Source of the DNA: Gangjinia marincola
GTDB lineage: Bacteria; Bacteroidota; Bacteroidia; Flavobacteriales; Flavobacteriaceae
NCBI RefSeq assembly: GCF_039523415.1
Contig: NZ_BAAAFG010000014.1
Span: 186,001-250,000, forward strand
Reading direction: 5' to 3'
Length of the DNA stretch: 64,000 nt
Made by a program: the position numbers and the translations under genes. The notes below the pieces were generated by a model. It was not told the origin of the DNA and ran no database searches. It was given only the letters and a program-made list of their open reading frames with translations. Below are positions 1 through 9,426 of this stretch, one piece after another. Numbering within the stretch: the first letter of the stretch is position 1; every line of letters starts with the position of its first letter.

Positions 1-1
1 A

Positions 2-1210
2 GGGATTCAACAAATTGACGATATGATTCATACACCTAGCAACGCTCAATTGAGAGATATCTGGGGTTGGATGTTTTCAGGCATAAACAGAGCTAATTTT
101 ATTCTTGAGTTTCAGGACAAAATAGATTTTGCCGGTAAAAACGAAGTGTTGGCACAAGCACGGTTTTTAAGGGCATATTACTATTTTGAGTTAGTAAAGT
201 TTTTTGGAGATGTCCCATTAGTCGTAGATGAACGTGTTTTATTTGGCGATCAGTTTGAGGTAGATCGAAATCCGTCTGCTGAGGTATACGCGCAGATTGA
301 AGAAGACCTGCAGTTTGCGGCAGATAATCTTCCGGTTACCCAGATACAAGCCGGGAGAATAACCAAGGGAGCTGCTTTAGCCTTACTAGGAAAAGTATTT
401 TTGTATCAGGATAAATTTTCCGAAGCAATAGTACCCTTAGAAAACGTTATAAATTCTGGCGCATATAGTCTTATAGATGATTACAGTACCATGTTTGAAA
501 ATGACAATGAAAATAATGCAGAATCTGTTTTTGAAATACAATATACTGATAAAGAAGGAGCTGGTTTTGATTGTTTACAATGTAGTGAAGGAAATATAGC
601 CGTAGGATTTAATGGAATACGAAATTATCAAGGACCAGAGTTTGATTCAGGTTTTAGTTTTAATGTGCCCACACAAGATGCTTTTGACGCATTTGAAGCG
701 GGTGATGTACGACGTAATGAAGCTATTCTTGATATAGAGCAATGGGCTGACAGCACAGGGGCTACTTTTAGCACGGGTTATGAGCATACTGGTTATTTTA
801 ACCGAAAATATATCGCAAGAAAAGGTGATTTGGGTACCGGTGATGCTAACCTTACCAATCCAAATAATTACCGCAGTATTCGTTACGCAGATGTTTTGCT
901 TATGGCTGCTGAAGCACTTAACCGAAGCGGACAAGATGATCCAAAAGCCTTGGTCTATGTGAACCAGGTGAGAACCAGAGCCGGATTAGATGAAATCTCC
1001 TCTACGGGAGCTTCATTAACTGATGCAATTTATCAAGAACGACGCGTAGAATTGGTAGGTGAAGGACATCGCTTTTTTGATCTGGTTCGAACGGGAAGAG
1101 CCAGTACGGAGATCCCGGGCTTTCAGGCGGGAAAACACGAACTTTTTCCTATTCCACAAATAGAAATAGAATTAGCTGGAAATCGTTGGGAACAAAACCC
1201 AGGATATTAA
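2..1210 (+). CDS. SusD/RagB-family outer-membrane glycan-binding lipoprotein (5' end outside window)
   Basis: This is the C-terminal three quarters of a SusD-like protein. The frame is open from base 2, so the true start and lipoprotein signal lie upstream; the ATG at 23 is internal. Family features visible are the TPR-like segment with QARFLRAYYYFELVKFFGDVPLV, the YADVLLMAAEALNR helix, the VNQVRTRAGL motif and the C-terminal IYQERRVELVGEGHRFFDLVRTG block that ends nearly every SusD protein. SusD proteins sit on the cell surface as a lid on a SusC TonB-dependent transporter and bind oligosaccharide. About 400 residues are visible of a usual 500-550. The next gene starts 10 nt downstream, so this is part of a PUL operon; susC should lie just upstream. 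The GH16/GH3 partners point to laminarin or a similar beta-glucan as ligand (inference). Confidence 0.95.
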   Translation, partial: GIQQIDDMIHTPSNAQLRDIWGWMFSGINRANFILEFQDKIDFAGKNEVLAQARFLRAYYYFELVKFFGDVPLVVDERVLFGDQFEVDRNPSAEVYAQIEEDLQFAADNLPVTQIQAGRITKGAALALLGKVFLYQDKFSEAIVPLENVINSGAYSLIDDYSTMFENDNENNAESVFEIQYTDKEGAGFDCLQCSEGNIAVGFNGIRNYQGPEFDSGFSFNVPTQDAFDAFEAGDVRRNEAILDIEQWADSTGATFSTGYEHTGYFNRKYIARKGDLGTGDANLTNPNNYRSIRYADVLLMAAEALNRSGQDDPKALVYVNQVRTRAGLDEISSTGASLTDAIYQERRVELVGEGHRFFDLVRTGRASTEIPGFQAGKHELFPIPQIEIELAGNRWEQNPGY

Positions 1211-1219
1211 TATAAGACT

Positions 1220-3301
1220 ATGAAAACACTTAAATATTGTTTGATTTTATGTATTTCGATCTTTATTTATTCATGTGACGATGAAGAACGTGATATAGAT
1301 TATTTAAATGGATTACAACAACCCAGTGACCTTACTGCTACCTATATCATTACACAGGATAATACCGGTAAGGTAACCATTACTCCTTCAGCGCAAAGCG
1401 CCACGATGTTCGAAGTCTTTTTTGGAGACGAGGAAAACTCTTCTCAAGAAGTTTTAGCGGGAGAAAGTGCTGTTAATTTTTATGAAGAAGGTATCTACAC
1501 CGTTCGTATTATCGCTACAAATATCAATGGTGAAACAAATGAAACCCAACAGGAGTTAACTGTGACATTTGTAGCCCCTGAAAATGTAGTGGTTGATATC
1601 ACACCGGACGATTCTAACAATTTTGCCGTAAATGTTTCAGCTTCTGCAGATTTTGAAACCTTTTTTTACTTTTTTCCTGGGATAGATGATGATGAAGATC
1701 CCATCCCGTTTATGGAGGATGAAATTCTTAATTATGTTTATCAAGATATAGGTGAATATCAAGCTACAGTAATCGCTTTAAGTGGTGGAGAAGCTACTAC
1801 TGCGGTGACTCAAAGTGTTGTTATTGAGAATCCTTTATTATTACCCATTACATTTGAAGATAATACACTCCCGTATGATTTTGAAACATTTGGAGGGGCC
1901 GTTAATGCAGTAATTGATAATCCTGATGCGTCTGGTATTAACACAAGTTCTCGTGTAGCAGAAAGTCTTAAAGAGGTAGGTGCAGAAACCTTTGCGGGAT
2001 CAATTTTAACCGTGGATACGCCTATTGACTTTTCTACGCTAAAAAATATTAGCGTAAAGACCTGGTCCCCTGCAAGTGGAATAACCGTTTTACTTAAGTT
2101 GGAGAACGTAGAAAATGCCGACATATTTATTGAAACTTCTGCTATCACCACAACTCAAAATTCTTGGGAAGAATTATTTTTTGACTTTAGTGATTTAGTT
2201 GATCTCAATGAAGAATACCAAAAAGTCATTCTATTCTTTGACTTTGGTAATGTTGGCGATGGTAGTATTTATTATTTTGATGATGTTCAACTTTCTCAAG
2301 GTGAAGGTCCACCGGCCCCGGCTCCAGACCCCGTGCAATCAGAAAATTTGGTACTTTCATTATTTTCAGATAATTATGACGATGTGGTAGTAGATACATG
2401 GAATACGGATTGGAGTGATGCCGATTATGAAGAAATTGAAATAAATGGAAACCCAACAAAAAAATATTCGAACCTGTTTTTTAATGGAATTGAAACAGTA
2501 ACTAGTCCATTAGATTTAGTGGCAGAAGGTGTTGAGTTTCTTCATATGGACATTTGGACCCCAAACATTACTGAGTTTAAAGTAAAACTGGTAGATTTTG
2601 CAGGCGATGGCTTTGGCGGAGGCAATGATACTGAGTTTGAACTCTCGTTTTTCCCTAACTCAAAGGAATGGGTAAGTCTGGATATTCCTTTAACAGATTT
2701 TCAAGGGATGAATCTTAACGATATCAACCAATTGATCATTTCTGATTTAGGAGATAATGATGGAACTGTTTATATTGACAACATCTATTTTTATTCAGAT
2801 CCCGATAGTCCAGATACTGCTGCTCCAGATCCTGTGTTACCGCAGGCTAATGTAATTTCAATGTTCAGTGATGTATACGATGATGTTGTTGTAGACACCT
2901 GGAATACAGATTGGAGTGCAGCTATTTTAGAAGATATTTTTATTGATGGCAATGCGGCTAAGAAATATACTGACCTCAATTTTAATGGGACTGAAACCAT
3001 AACTAGTCCTATCGACCTCACAGGGAATGGAATGACTATGCTGCATATAGATTTATGGACACCAAATATAACAGCGTTCAGAGTGAAGCTAGTGGACTTT
3101 GGAGGTAGTGGATTCGGTGGAAATGATGATACAGAATTTGAACTAAGTTTTATGCCTAATCAAGGAGAATGGGTTAGTTTAGAAATTCCGCTAACAGATT
3201 TTGAAGGAATGAATCAAAATGATATTAATCAGTTTATTATTTCTGCTGATCCGGCCGGAGAATCAACGATATATATCGATAACGTATATTTTCATAATTA
3301 A
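1220..3301 (+). CDS. SusE-position surface glycan-binding lipoprotein with two duplicated C-terminal domains
   Basis: A 693-residue lipoprotein: a type II signal ends at Cys19 (ISIFIYSC) and is followed by an acidic DDEERD stretch typical of surface-exposed lipoproteins. PKD/Ig-like segments occupy about residues 35-200, then a beta-sandwich region of about 210-365. The C-terminal half is an internal duplication, about residues 376-525 and 543-693, each with VVVDTWNTDW, a threonine/serine-proline segment, DxWTPNIT and an acidic FGGxxDTEFELSF stretch, separated by a short proline linker. Position directly after susD and before two glucanases makes it a SusE/SGBP-type polysaccharide-binding protein of a beta-glucan PUL. 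The duplicated domain looks like a carbohydrate-binding module, but no ligand can be read from sequence. Spacing to the next gene is 10 nt, so it is cotranscribed. Confidence 0.85.
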   Translation: MKTLKYCLILCISIFIYSCDDEERDIDYLNGLQQPSDLTATYIITQDNTGKVTITPSAQSATMFEVFFGDEENSSQEVLAGESAVNFYEEGIYTVRIIATNINGETNETQQELTVTFVAPENVVVDITPDDSNNFAVNVSASADFETFFYFFPGIDDDEDPIPFMEDEILNYVYQDIGEYQATVIALSGGEATTAVTQSVVIENPLLLPITFEDNTLPYDFETFGGAVNAVIDNPDASGINTSSRVAESLKEVGAETFAGSILTVDTPIDFSTLKNISVKTWSPASGITVLLKLENVENADIFIETSAITTTQNSWEELFFDFSDLVDLNEEYQKVILFFDFGNVGDGSIYYFDDVQLSQGEGPPAPAPDPVQSENLVLSLFSDNYDDVVVDTWNTDWSDADYEEIEINGNPTKKYSNLFFNGIETVTSPLDLVAEGVEFLHMDIWTPNITEFKVKLVDFAGDGFGGGNDTEFELSFFPNSKEWVSLDIPLTDFQGMNLNDINQLIISDLGDNDGTVYIDNIYFYSDPDSPDTAAPDPVLPQANVISMFSDVYDDVVVDTWNTDWSAAILEDIFIDGNAAKKYTDLNFNGTETITSPIDLTGNGMTMLHIDLWTPNITAFRVKLVDFGGSGFGGNDDTEFELSFMPNQGEWVSLEIPLTDFEGMNQNDINQFIISADPAGESTIYIDNVYFHN

Positions 3302-3311
3302 GAATTAACTA

Positions 3312-4991
3312 ATGAAAAAGATAGTGTTTTTACTCGGAGTAATAAGTTTATTCTTGGTGAGTTGCCAGGAAGAAGATCAGGAATTTGGAGATGTAGTTGC
3401 TCCAACCAACTTAGAATTATCCTTTGAAATTGAAGGAGAAGATGCAGACAATCCTTTTGGCGACGGATCTGGATTTGTAACCTTTAATTTAAATGCCGAT
3501 AATGCGGTAAGCTATAGATTTAGCTTTACAGGAAATACAACCGAAGTTGTTTCTGCGCCAGAAGGCGTATTAACGTATAGATTTACAGAGCCCGGAATAA
3601 ACACGTATAATGTAACCGCAATTGCTGCCGGTACCGGCGGTGCTGTTTCCTCACAAACTATTTCTATTGAAGTGTTTAGTGCTTTTGAGGATCAAGAAGC
3701 TCTCAATATTCTTAGTGGAGGTGAAGGAGAATCAAAGACATGGTATTTGGCAGCCTCTGAGTCCGGACACCTTGGGGTTGGTCCGTCAATAGACTTTTTT
3801 AATCCGATTGAAGATACAAGCGTTTGGTGGACTCCGTCGTTTTTCTCAGCAGCACCTTTTGGAATATGTTCTGATCAAACGCAATGTCTTTGCAATGATG
3901 AATTAACATTCTCGCTTAATAATAATCAATTAACCTACGTACTCAACAACAACGGAGAAACGTTTTTTAACGCAGCTCATCAGGCTATTGTTGGTGGTAA
4001 TGGCAGTGATGGAGACGCTTGTTTCAATTTCGATACCAGCGGAGTTAAAAATGTAACTCTCGCCCCAGCAAGCGGTGAAGTTCCTTCAGATCAAACGCGA
4101 GGAACTCAGCTAAACTTTAGTGATGGTGGATTTATGGGATATTACGTGAGTTCTTCATCTTACGAAATTTTAGAAATTTCTGAAAACTCTTTATACGTAC
4201 GAACTAGAGATGCATTAAACCCTGTGTTAGCTTGGTATCATAAGTTTACCACCACACCCGTAGGTGATGATACAGGAGGAGATCCCTTTGATGATTTAAT
4301 ATTTGAAGACGAATTTGATGTTGATGGCGCTCCAAATCCAGATGTATGGGGATACGATCTAGGTGATGGTTGTCCCAATTTATGTGGTTGGGGTAATAAC
4401 GAAAGCCAATACTATACTGACCGTCCTGAAAATGTGATCGTTGAGAATGGGATATTAAAAATTACTGCACGAAAAGAAAATTTTGGAGGAAGAGAATATA
4501 CCTCTGCCCGTTTACTAACAAAAGATAAGTTTGATTTCCAATATGGTAAAGTAGAGGTACGTGCTAAGCTTCCAACCGGTGGTGGAACATGGCCTGCCAT
4601 TTGGATGCTGGGTGCAGACATTGATAGTAATCCATGGCCCGGTGCGGGAGAGATGGATATTATGGAACATGTGGGTAATAACCAGGATGTAGTATCATCT
4701 GCGTTGCACTTTCCTGGAAACTCTGGCGGTAATCCAATTTTTGACGAACAAACCGTAGCCGGAGTATCAGATAATTTTAATATTTATTCAGTTGAATGGA
4801 CCGAAGAGAACATCAAATTTTATGTCAATGATTCTCTAACACTTTTCTTTGAAAATAGTCAGGATGTGCCTTTCAATAAAGACTTTTTCTTGTTACTCAA
4901 TGTAGCAATGGGTGGAAACTTTGGAGGTACTATTGACCCAAATTTTGTTGAAAGTACGATGGAAATTGATTATGTTAAGGTATATCAATAA
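3312..4991 (+). CDS. GH16 endo-beta-1,3-glucanase (laminarinase-like) lipoprotein
   Basis: A 559-residue lipoprotein with signal MKKIVFLLGVISLFLVSC (lipid Cys18), a PKD-like domain at about 35-125, a middle domain with several cysteines (about 130-320) and a C-terminal GH16 catalytic domain from about 330. The GH16 signature ExDxxE is intact at residues 447-452 (EMDIME), giving E447 as nucleophile and E452 as acid/base. The segment with WGYDLG, GWGNNESQYYTDRPEN and GGTWPAIWMLG is typical of bacterial laminarinases. Expected reaction: endo-cleavage of beta-1,3-glucans such as laminarin at the cell surface. It lies between the binding lipoprotein and a GH3 exo-beta-glucosidase in one operon, which together form a classical marine laminarin PUL. 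Other beta-1,3/1,4-glucan specificity cannot be excluded. Confidence 0.93.
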   Translation: MKKIVFLLGVISLFLVSCQEEDQEFGDVVAPTNLELSFEIEGEDADNPFGDGSGFVTFNLNADNAVSYRFSFTGNTTEVVSAPEGVLTYRFTEPGINTYNVTAIAAGTGGAVSSQTISIEVFSAFEDQEALNILSGGEGESKTWYLAASESGHLGVGPSIDFFNPIEDTSVWWTPSFFSAAPFGICSDQTQCLCNDELTFSLNNNQLTYVLNNNGETFFNAAHQAIVGGNGSDGDACFNFDTSGVKNVTLAPASGEVPSDQTRGTQLNFSDGGFMGYYVSSSSYEILEISENSLYVRTRDALNPVLAWYHKFTTTPVGDDTGGDPFDDLIFEDEFDVDGAPNPDVWGYDLGDGCPNLCGWGNNESQYYTDRPENVIVENGILKITARKENFGGREYTSARLLTKDKFDFQYGKVEVRAKLPTGGGTWPAIWMLGADIDSNPWPGAGEMDIMEHVGNNQDVVSSALHFPGNSGGNPIFDEQTVAGVSDNFNIYSVEWTEENIKFYVNDSLTLFFENSQDVPFNKDFFLLLNVAMGGNFGGTIDPNFVESTMEIDYVKVYQ

Positions 4992-4999
4992 ATCAAGCT

Positions 5000-7297
5000 A
5001 TGAGACAACTCCTGTTTAGTGTATTCATCACACTGTTTATAGTATCTTGTAATACAGAACTATCGAACAATCAAATGAAAAATTCGGCTCAAAATTCGAC
5101 TAAAAGTGCGATTGACTATAAAGTAGATTCGCTCTTGGCGATTATGACTTTAGAAGAAAAAGTCGGTCAAATGAATCAATATAATGGCTTTTGGAATGTT
5201 ACGGGACCTACTCCTCAAGATGGTGATGCAGCCAAAAAGTATGACGACTTAAGAAGAGGACGCGTTGGTTCCATGCTAAATGTACGGGGAGTAAAAGAAG
5301 TACGTGCGGTTCAAAAAGTAGCTGTTGAAGAATCTCGGCTTGGAATACCTCTCATTATTGGCTTTGATGTAATACATGGGTATAAAACATTGAGTCCAAT
5401 TCCGATTGCAGAAAGTGCCAGCTGGGATATGGAAGCCATTGAAAAATCCGCAAAAATGGCTGCTCTTGAGGCTTCGGCAGCAGGTATTAACTGGACATTT
5501 GCTCCTATGGTGGATATTTCACGCGATGCCCGCTGGGGAAGAGTCATGGAAGGTGGTGGTGAAGATCCCTATTTAGGCAGTTTAATCGCTAAAGCCAGAG
5601 TTAGAGGATTTCAAGGAAAAGATTTATCATCTGCCAGTACAATTGCTGCTTGTGCAAAACACTTTGCTGCTTACGGATTTGCTGAGGGAGGACGTGATTA
5701 TAATACGGTGGATATTGGAACTTCAACCCTTTATAATACCGTTTTCCCTCCATTTAGAGCAACGGTAGATGCGGGTGTAATGACCTTTATGAACTCGTTT
5801 AATGAGCTAAATGGAATACCTGCAACGGGTGATAGCTTCTTACAACGTGATATTCTTAAAGGAAAATGGGGCTTTGATGGTTTCGTTGTTTCAGATTGGG
5901 GATCCATTAAAGAAATGATAGATCATGGATATGCGCAAGATCTTAAAGATGCTGCGCGACTGGCAGTCATAGCCGGGTCTGATATGGATATGGAATCGTA
6001 TGCGTATGTAGATAGACTTGTAGCTTTAGTCAATGAAAAGAAAGTTGATGTAGCACTTATTGACGATTCAGTAAAAAGAATTTTAAAAGCAAAATATGAA
6101 TTAGGACTTTTTGATGATCCTTACAGATATTGTGACGAAGCCAGAGAGAAAAAAATAACTGGAAGCAAAGAAATTAATGAAGCAGCCTTGGACATAGCTA
6201 AAAAGTCGATTGTACTTCTTAAAAATGAGCTGAATTTGCTGCCCCTTAAAAAAGAAGGTCAAAAAATTGCCGTTATTGGGGCACTTGCTAATGATAAAAC
6301 AAGCCCGCTGGGGAGCTGGAGAATTGCAGCAGAAGATGAAACTGCTGTATCTGTATTAGAAGGTCTTCAAAATTACAACAAGAATGAGTATACGTATGCT
6401 AAAGGTGTTGATGTGACCACTGGTCGCACTGATTTTGTATATGAACTGGATATCAATACGACAGACCGCAGCGAGATTCCCCAGGCAGTTGCTGTAGCAA
6501 AAAAGGCAGATGTTGTTATTATGGTTCTTGGAGAGCATGGTTTTCAAAGTGGTGAAGCAAGAAGCAGGACACAATTGGATTTACCGGGATTACAACAAGA
6601 ATTATTAGAAGCGGTCTACGCCGAAAATAAAAAAGTTATACTGGTCTTAACCAACGGAAGACCCTTAGCATTACCATGGGCTGCAGAAAACGTTCCGGCG
6701 ATAGTTGAAGCCTGGCAACTGGGCACTCAATCTGGACATGCCATTGCTCAAGTGCTATATGGTGATTACAATCCAAGCGGAAAACTACCCATGACTTTCC
6801 CACGGAGTGTAGGTCAGGTTCCTATCTATTATAATTACAAAAACACCGGGAGACCGAACAAACAAGATGATAGAATTGTCTTTTGGTCTCATTATACAGA
6901 TGAAGAAAATACACCATTATTCCCATTTGGTCATGGTTTAAGCTACAGCACATTTGAATACAGTGATTTTTCAATCAACAATGAGTTTAATACCAACGGA
7001 AAAATAACCGCACAAATTAATCTTAAGAACACGGGGATTTTTAAGGGAAAAGAAGTTGTACAACTTTACATTCGGGATAAGTTTGCTTCAGTTACACGTC
7101 CTGTTAGGGAACTAAAGGGCTTTAAAATGGTCGAACTTACTCCACGTGAAACGCAAACAATAACGTTTGAACTAAAAAAGGAAGATCTCAGTTTTTTTAA
7201 TAATGAGGGAGAGTTCATCTTTGAGCCGGGCGAGTTTGAGATTTATATCGGAGGTAGTTCAATAACAACAATGGGAGATACCGTCACAATAGAATAA
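5000..7297 (+). CDS. GH3 beta-glucosidase lipoprotein (BglX-like)
   Basis: A 765-residue protein with a lipoprotein signal (LFSVFITLFIVSC, Cys17), so probably periplasmic or surface anchored. The GH3 N-terminal TIM barrel holds FAPMVDISRDARWGR and the nucleophile motif FVVSDWG with Asp299. The C-terminal alpha/beta domain holds SGEARSRTQLDLPG (Glu519 is in the segment that usually supplies the acid/base). A fibronectin-III-like domain (VVQLYIRDKFASVTRPVRELKGF) ends the protein, as in BglX. Function: release of glucose from the non-reducing end of beta-gluco-oligosaccharides produced by the GH16 enzyme. Gap to the upstream gene is 8 nt. Domain architecture and length are normal for the family. 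Confidence 0.95.
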   Translation: MRQLLFSVFITLFIVSCNTELSNNQMKNSAQNSTKSAIDYKVDSLLAIMTLEEKVGQMNQYNGFWNVTGPTPQDGDAAKKYDDLRRGRVGSMLNVRGVKEVRAVQKVAVEESRLGIPLIIGFDVIHGYKTLSPIPIAESASWDMEAIEKSAKMAALEASAAGINWTFAPMVDISRDARWGRVMEGGGEDPYLGSLIAKARVRGFQGKDLSSASTIAACAKHFAAYGFAEGGRDYNTVDIGTSTLYNTVFPPFRATVDAGVMTFMNSFNELNGIPATGDSFLQRDILKGKWGFDGFVVSDWGSIKEMIDHGYAQDLKDAARLAVIAGSDMDMESYAYVDRLVALVNEKKVDVALIDDSVKRILKAKYELGLFDDPYRYCDEAREKKITGSKEINEAALDIAKKSIVLLKNELNLLPLKKEGQKIAVIGALANDKTSPLGSWRIAAEDETAVSVLEGLQNYNKNEYTYAKGVDVTTGRTDFVYELDINTTDRSEIPQAVAVAKKADVVIMVLGEHGFQSGEARSRTQLDLPGLQQELLEAVYAENKKVILVLTNGRPLALPWAAENVPAIVEAWQLGTQSGHAIAQVLYGDYNPSGKLPMTFPRSVGQVPIYYNYKNTGRPNKQDDRIVFWSHYTDEENTPLFPFGHGLSYSTFEYSDFSINNEFNTNGKITAQINLKNTGIFKGKEVVQLYIRDKFASVTRPVRELKGFKMVELTPRETQTITFELKKEDLSFFNNEGEFIFEPGEFEIYIGGSSITTMGDTVTIE

Positions 7298-7335
7298 ATA
7301 AAAATAAATTCAATTATTAATTAAATAAATACGTT

Positions 7336-8220
7336 ATGAGAAAAATTACATTTTTACTGGGTACACTATTACTTTCACTACCGGTCCTTACTTCGGCTCA
7401 AGTAGAAGTAAACTATACACCGGGAGTTGCACCAACTTCATTAGCATTTGTAGAAGCATTTAACATTTCAGATGGAACTTCAGCTACAGCCTTTGGATAT
7501 AATGCTGACTTTACACAATCATTTTCCGGGACATCAGTTACGATCATTCCAAATACTGAAATCTGGGCCTCAAATGGAGGATCAACTCCAGATTTCAATG
7601 ATTTTTGGTTTGCATCACAAGGTATTCCATCCAAAACATTAGATGTATTAACATTCAATGAAACCTTATGGGATGGAACTGGTGATGCTCCAGAATTTTT
7701 AAACGAAGAATTAACCTTTTCTGTCGATTTGACAGAGTATACTTTTGTGGATGATTATACATTAAAGATTTCGGTAACGATTTTTGAACAGGATTTTGCA
7801 AACTTTAGAAGAGAAACTGTTACAATTCCAAATACTCCGGGTTCTTACTCTGTTACTATGCCTGCGGCTAATGTTTCAGATGCAGATAGAGTTTGGCAGT
7901 GGGGATTTATCCTTGAAGGACCAATGGCTAATCCAGATGATGCAGCTTCGCTAGGGACGGCAATTTTTGATCAGGCAGTATTAAGCGTTGGATCTTTTGA
8001 AGAAACCAGTTTTAGTGCTTTTCCAAATCCCGTTCAGGATAAATTGACCATTACTTCTTCAGCTACGATAAAGAATGTTGAAGTGTATGATATTACAGGG
8101 AAGATGGTTGTATCTACCAATGAATCTTTAGTAAATACCGGCGTATTAAATGCTGGAGTATATTTTGCACGTGTTTCTACAGATAATGCCGTTGAAACGA
8201 TTCGTTTTATTAAGAAGTAG
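7336..8220 (+). CDS. Secreted T9SS type A sorting-domain protein of the PUL
   Basis: A 294-residue protein with a Sec signal (LLGTLLLSLPVLTSAQ, cleavage after SAQ) and a T9SS type A tail at about 222-294 (FPNPVQDKLTI, VEVYDITGKMV, LNAGVYFARV, ending RFIKK). The middle 200 residues are predicted beta-sandwich without a motif I recognise. It is the last gene before a strong terminator and 38 nt after the GH3 gene, so it is probably read through with the PUL. A secreted or surface-attached glucan-binding role is a guess from location only. No catalytic motif is visible. Confidence 0.75.
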   Translation: MRKITFLLGTLLLSLPVLTSAQVEVNYTPGVAPTSLAFVEAFNISDGTSATAFGYNADFTQSFSGTSVTIIPNTEIWASNGGSTPDFNDFWFASQGIPSKTLDVLTFNETLWDGTGDAPEFLNEELTFSVDLTEYTFVDDYTLKISVTIFEQDFANFRRETVTIPNTPGSYSVTMPAANVSDADRVWQWGFILEGPMANPDDAASLGTAIFDQAVLSVGSFEETSFSAFPNPVQDKLTITSSATIKNVEVYDITGKMVVSTNESLVNTGVLNAGVYFARVSTDNAVETIRFIKK

Positions 8221-8250
8221 ATAATTAGTTAAATATTCTGATTATACATC

Positions 8251-8282
8251 AACCCGGTAAAGCTAGCCTTGCCGGGTTTTTA
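8251..8282 (+). terminator. Rho-independent terminator ending the PUL
   Basis: The arms AACCCGGTAA (8251-8260) and TTGCCGGGTT (8269-8278) pair over 10 bp with one G-U, leaving an 8-nt loop, and are followed by a T run. It lies 30 nt after the T9SS gene stop. Confidence 0.9.
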
Positions 8283-8401
8283 CATTGGACAAAATCAAGT
8301 TTGTCGTTATTGTTTAGGATTGTTTCTCTTTTCGTTTCAACATTTATCAACAGAAAACGTTATAGTAATGTTGTAAATTAGGCTTTTACGTGATTTTCGA
8401 A

Positions 8402-8409
8402 TAGTTTTG
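8402..8409 (+). promoter_or_regulatory. -7 box (TAGTTTTG) of the pfkA-gapA operon
   Basis: TAGTTTTG matches the Bacteroidota TAnnTTTG element exactly. No convincing -33 TTG lies at the usual distance. By the SRP RNA calibration in this window the start would be at about 8414, 2 nt before the pfkA ATG, so the mRNA would be practically leaderless. Confidence 0.6.
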
Positions 8410-8415
8410 GTATGA

Positions 8416-9402
8416 ATGGAAAATAACATTAAACATATTGGTGTGATGACCAGCGGGGGAGATGCCCCTGGGATGAATGCCGCCATACGTGCAGTGGTAA
8501 GAGCCTGCACATTTCATAAGATTAAATGTACTGGCATTTACAGAGGATATCAGGGCATGATAGAGAATGACTTTGAAGAACTCAATGCACGTTCAGTACG
8601 TAACATTATTAATAAAGGCGGAACCTTTTTAAAGTCTGCCAGATCAAAAGAATTTAGAACGGCTGATGGTCGTAAAAAAGCCTATGACAACCTAAAGGAA
8701 GCTAATATTGATGCCCTGGTGGTCATTGGTGGTGATGGAACATTTACAGGTGCTAAGGTATTTAATGATGAGTTTGACTTTCCTATCGTAGGTTTACCCG
8801 GTACAATTGACAATGACATTAATGGCACTGATTATACCATTGGATATGACACAGCGCTCAATACTGCAGTAGAGGCCATTGATAAAATTAGAGATACTGC
8901 AAATTCTCATAACCGTCTCTTTTTAGTTGAGGTAATGGGGAGACATGCCGGAGACATTGCTTTAAATAGCGGAATTGGCGCTGGCGCGGAAGAAATTCTT
9001 ATTCCGGAAGAAAATCTGGGTTACGATCGCATGATCGAATCCTTAAAACGGAGTAAGAAATCCGGAAAAACCTCTAGTATCATTGTAGTGGCAGAAGGAG
9101 ACCGAACCGGAGAGAATATTGTAGAACTAGCCGAATACATCAAAGCAAATCTTGAAGGGTATGAGGTGCGCTTTACGGTATTAGGACACATTCAGCGCGG
9201 GGGAGCTCCCAGTTGTTATGACAGGGTGTTAGCAAGTAGACTAGGAGTAGGAGCCGTAGATGCTCTGGTAGCCGGTCAACGAGATATAATGGTAGGTGTA
9301 GTCCATAAAAAAGTAACTTACGTATCATTCAAAAAAGCTATTGCAGGTGAAAACGAAATCGACACCGATCTTATACGTGTGGCAGATATCGTTTCTATTT
9401 AA
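8416..9402 (+). CDS. pfkA: ATP-dependent 6-phosphofructokinase
   Basis: A 328-residue PfkA that phosphorylates fructose 6-phosphate to the 1,6-bisphosphate with ATP. Visible motifs are MTSGGDAPGMNAAIRAVVR at the N-terminus, the nucleotide-binding VVIGGDGTF, the catalytic PGTIDNDINGTDYTIGYDTAL, the substrate motif EVMGRHAGDIAL and HIQRGGAPS. The GGDGT glycine context is that of ATP-dependent rather than pyrophosphate-dependent enzymes. Length is normal. It is cotranscribed with gapA (24-nt gap) and follows the PUL terminator. The start at 8416 is chosen because it begins the conserved sequence and follows a TAnnTTTG box by 6 nt. Confidence 0.97.
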   Translation: MENNIKHIGVMTSGGDAPGMNAAIRAVVRACTFHKIKCTGIYRGYQGMIENDFEELNARSVRNIINKGGTFLKSARSKEFRTADGRKKAYDNLKEANIDALVVIGGDGTFTGAKVFNDEFDFPIVGLPGTIDNDINGTDYTIGYDTALNTAVEAIDKIRDTANSHNRLFLVEVMGRHAGDIALNSGIGAGAEEILIPEENLGYDRMIESLKRSKKSGKTSSIIVVAEGDRTGENIVELAEYIKANLEGYEVRFTVLGHIQRGGAPSCYDRVLASRLGVGAVDALVAGQRDIMVGVVHKKVTYVSFKKAIAGENEIDTDLIRVADIVSI

Positions 9403-9426
9403 TATTTAACGAACTAAAAAATTACT

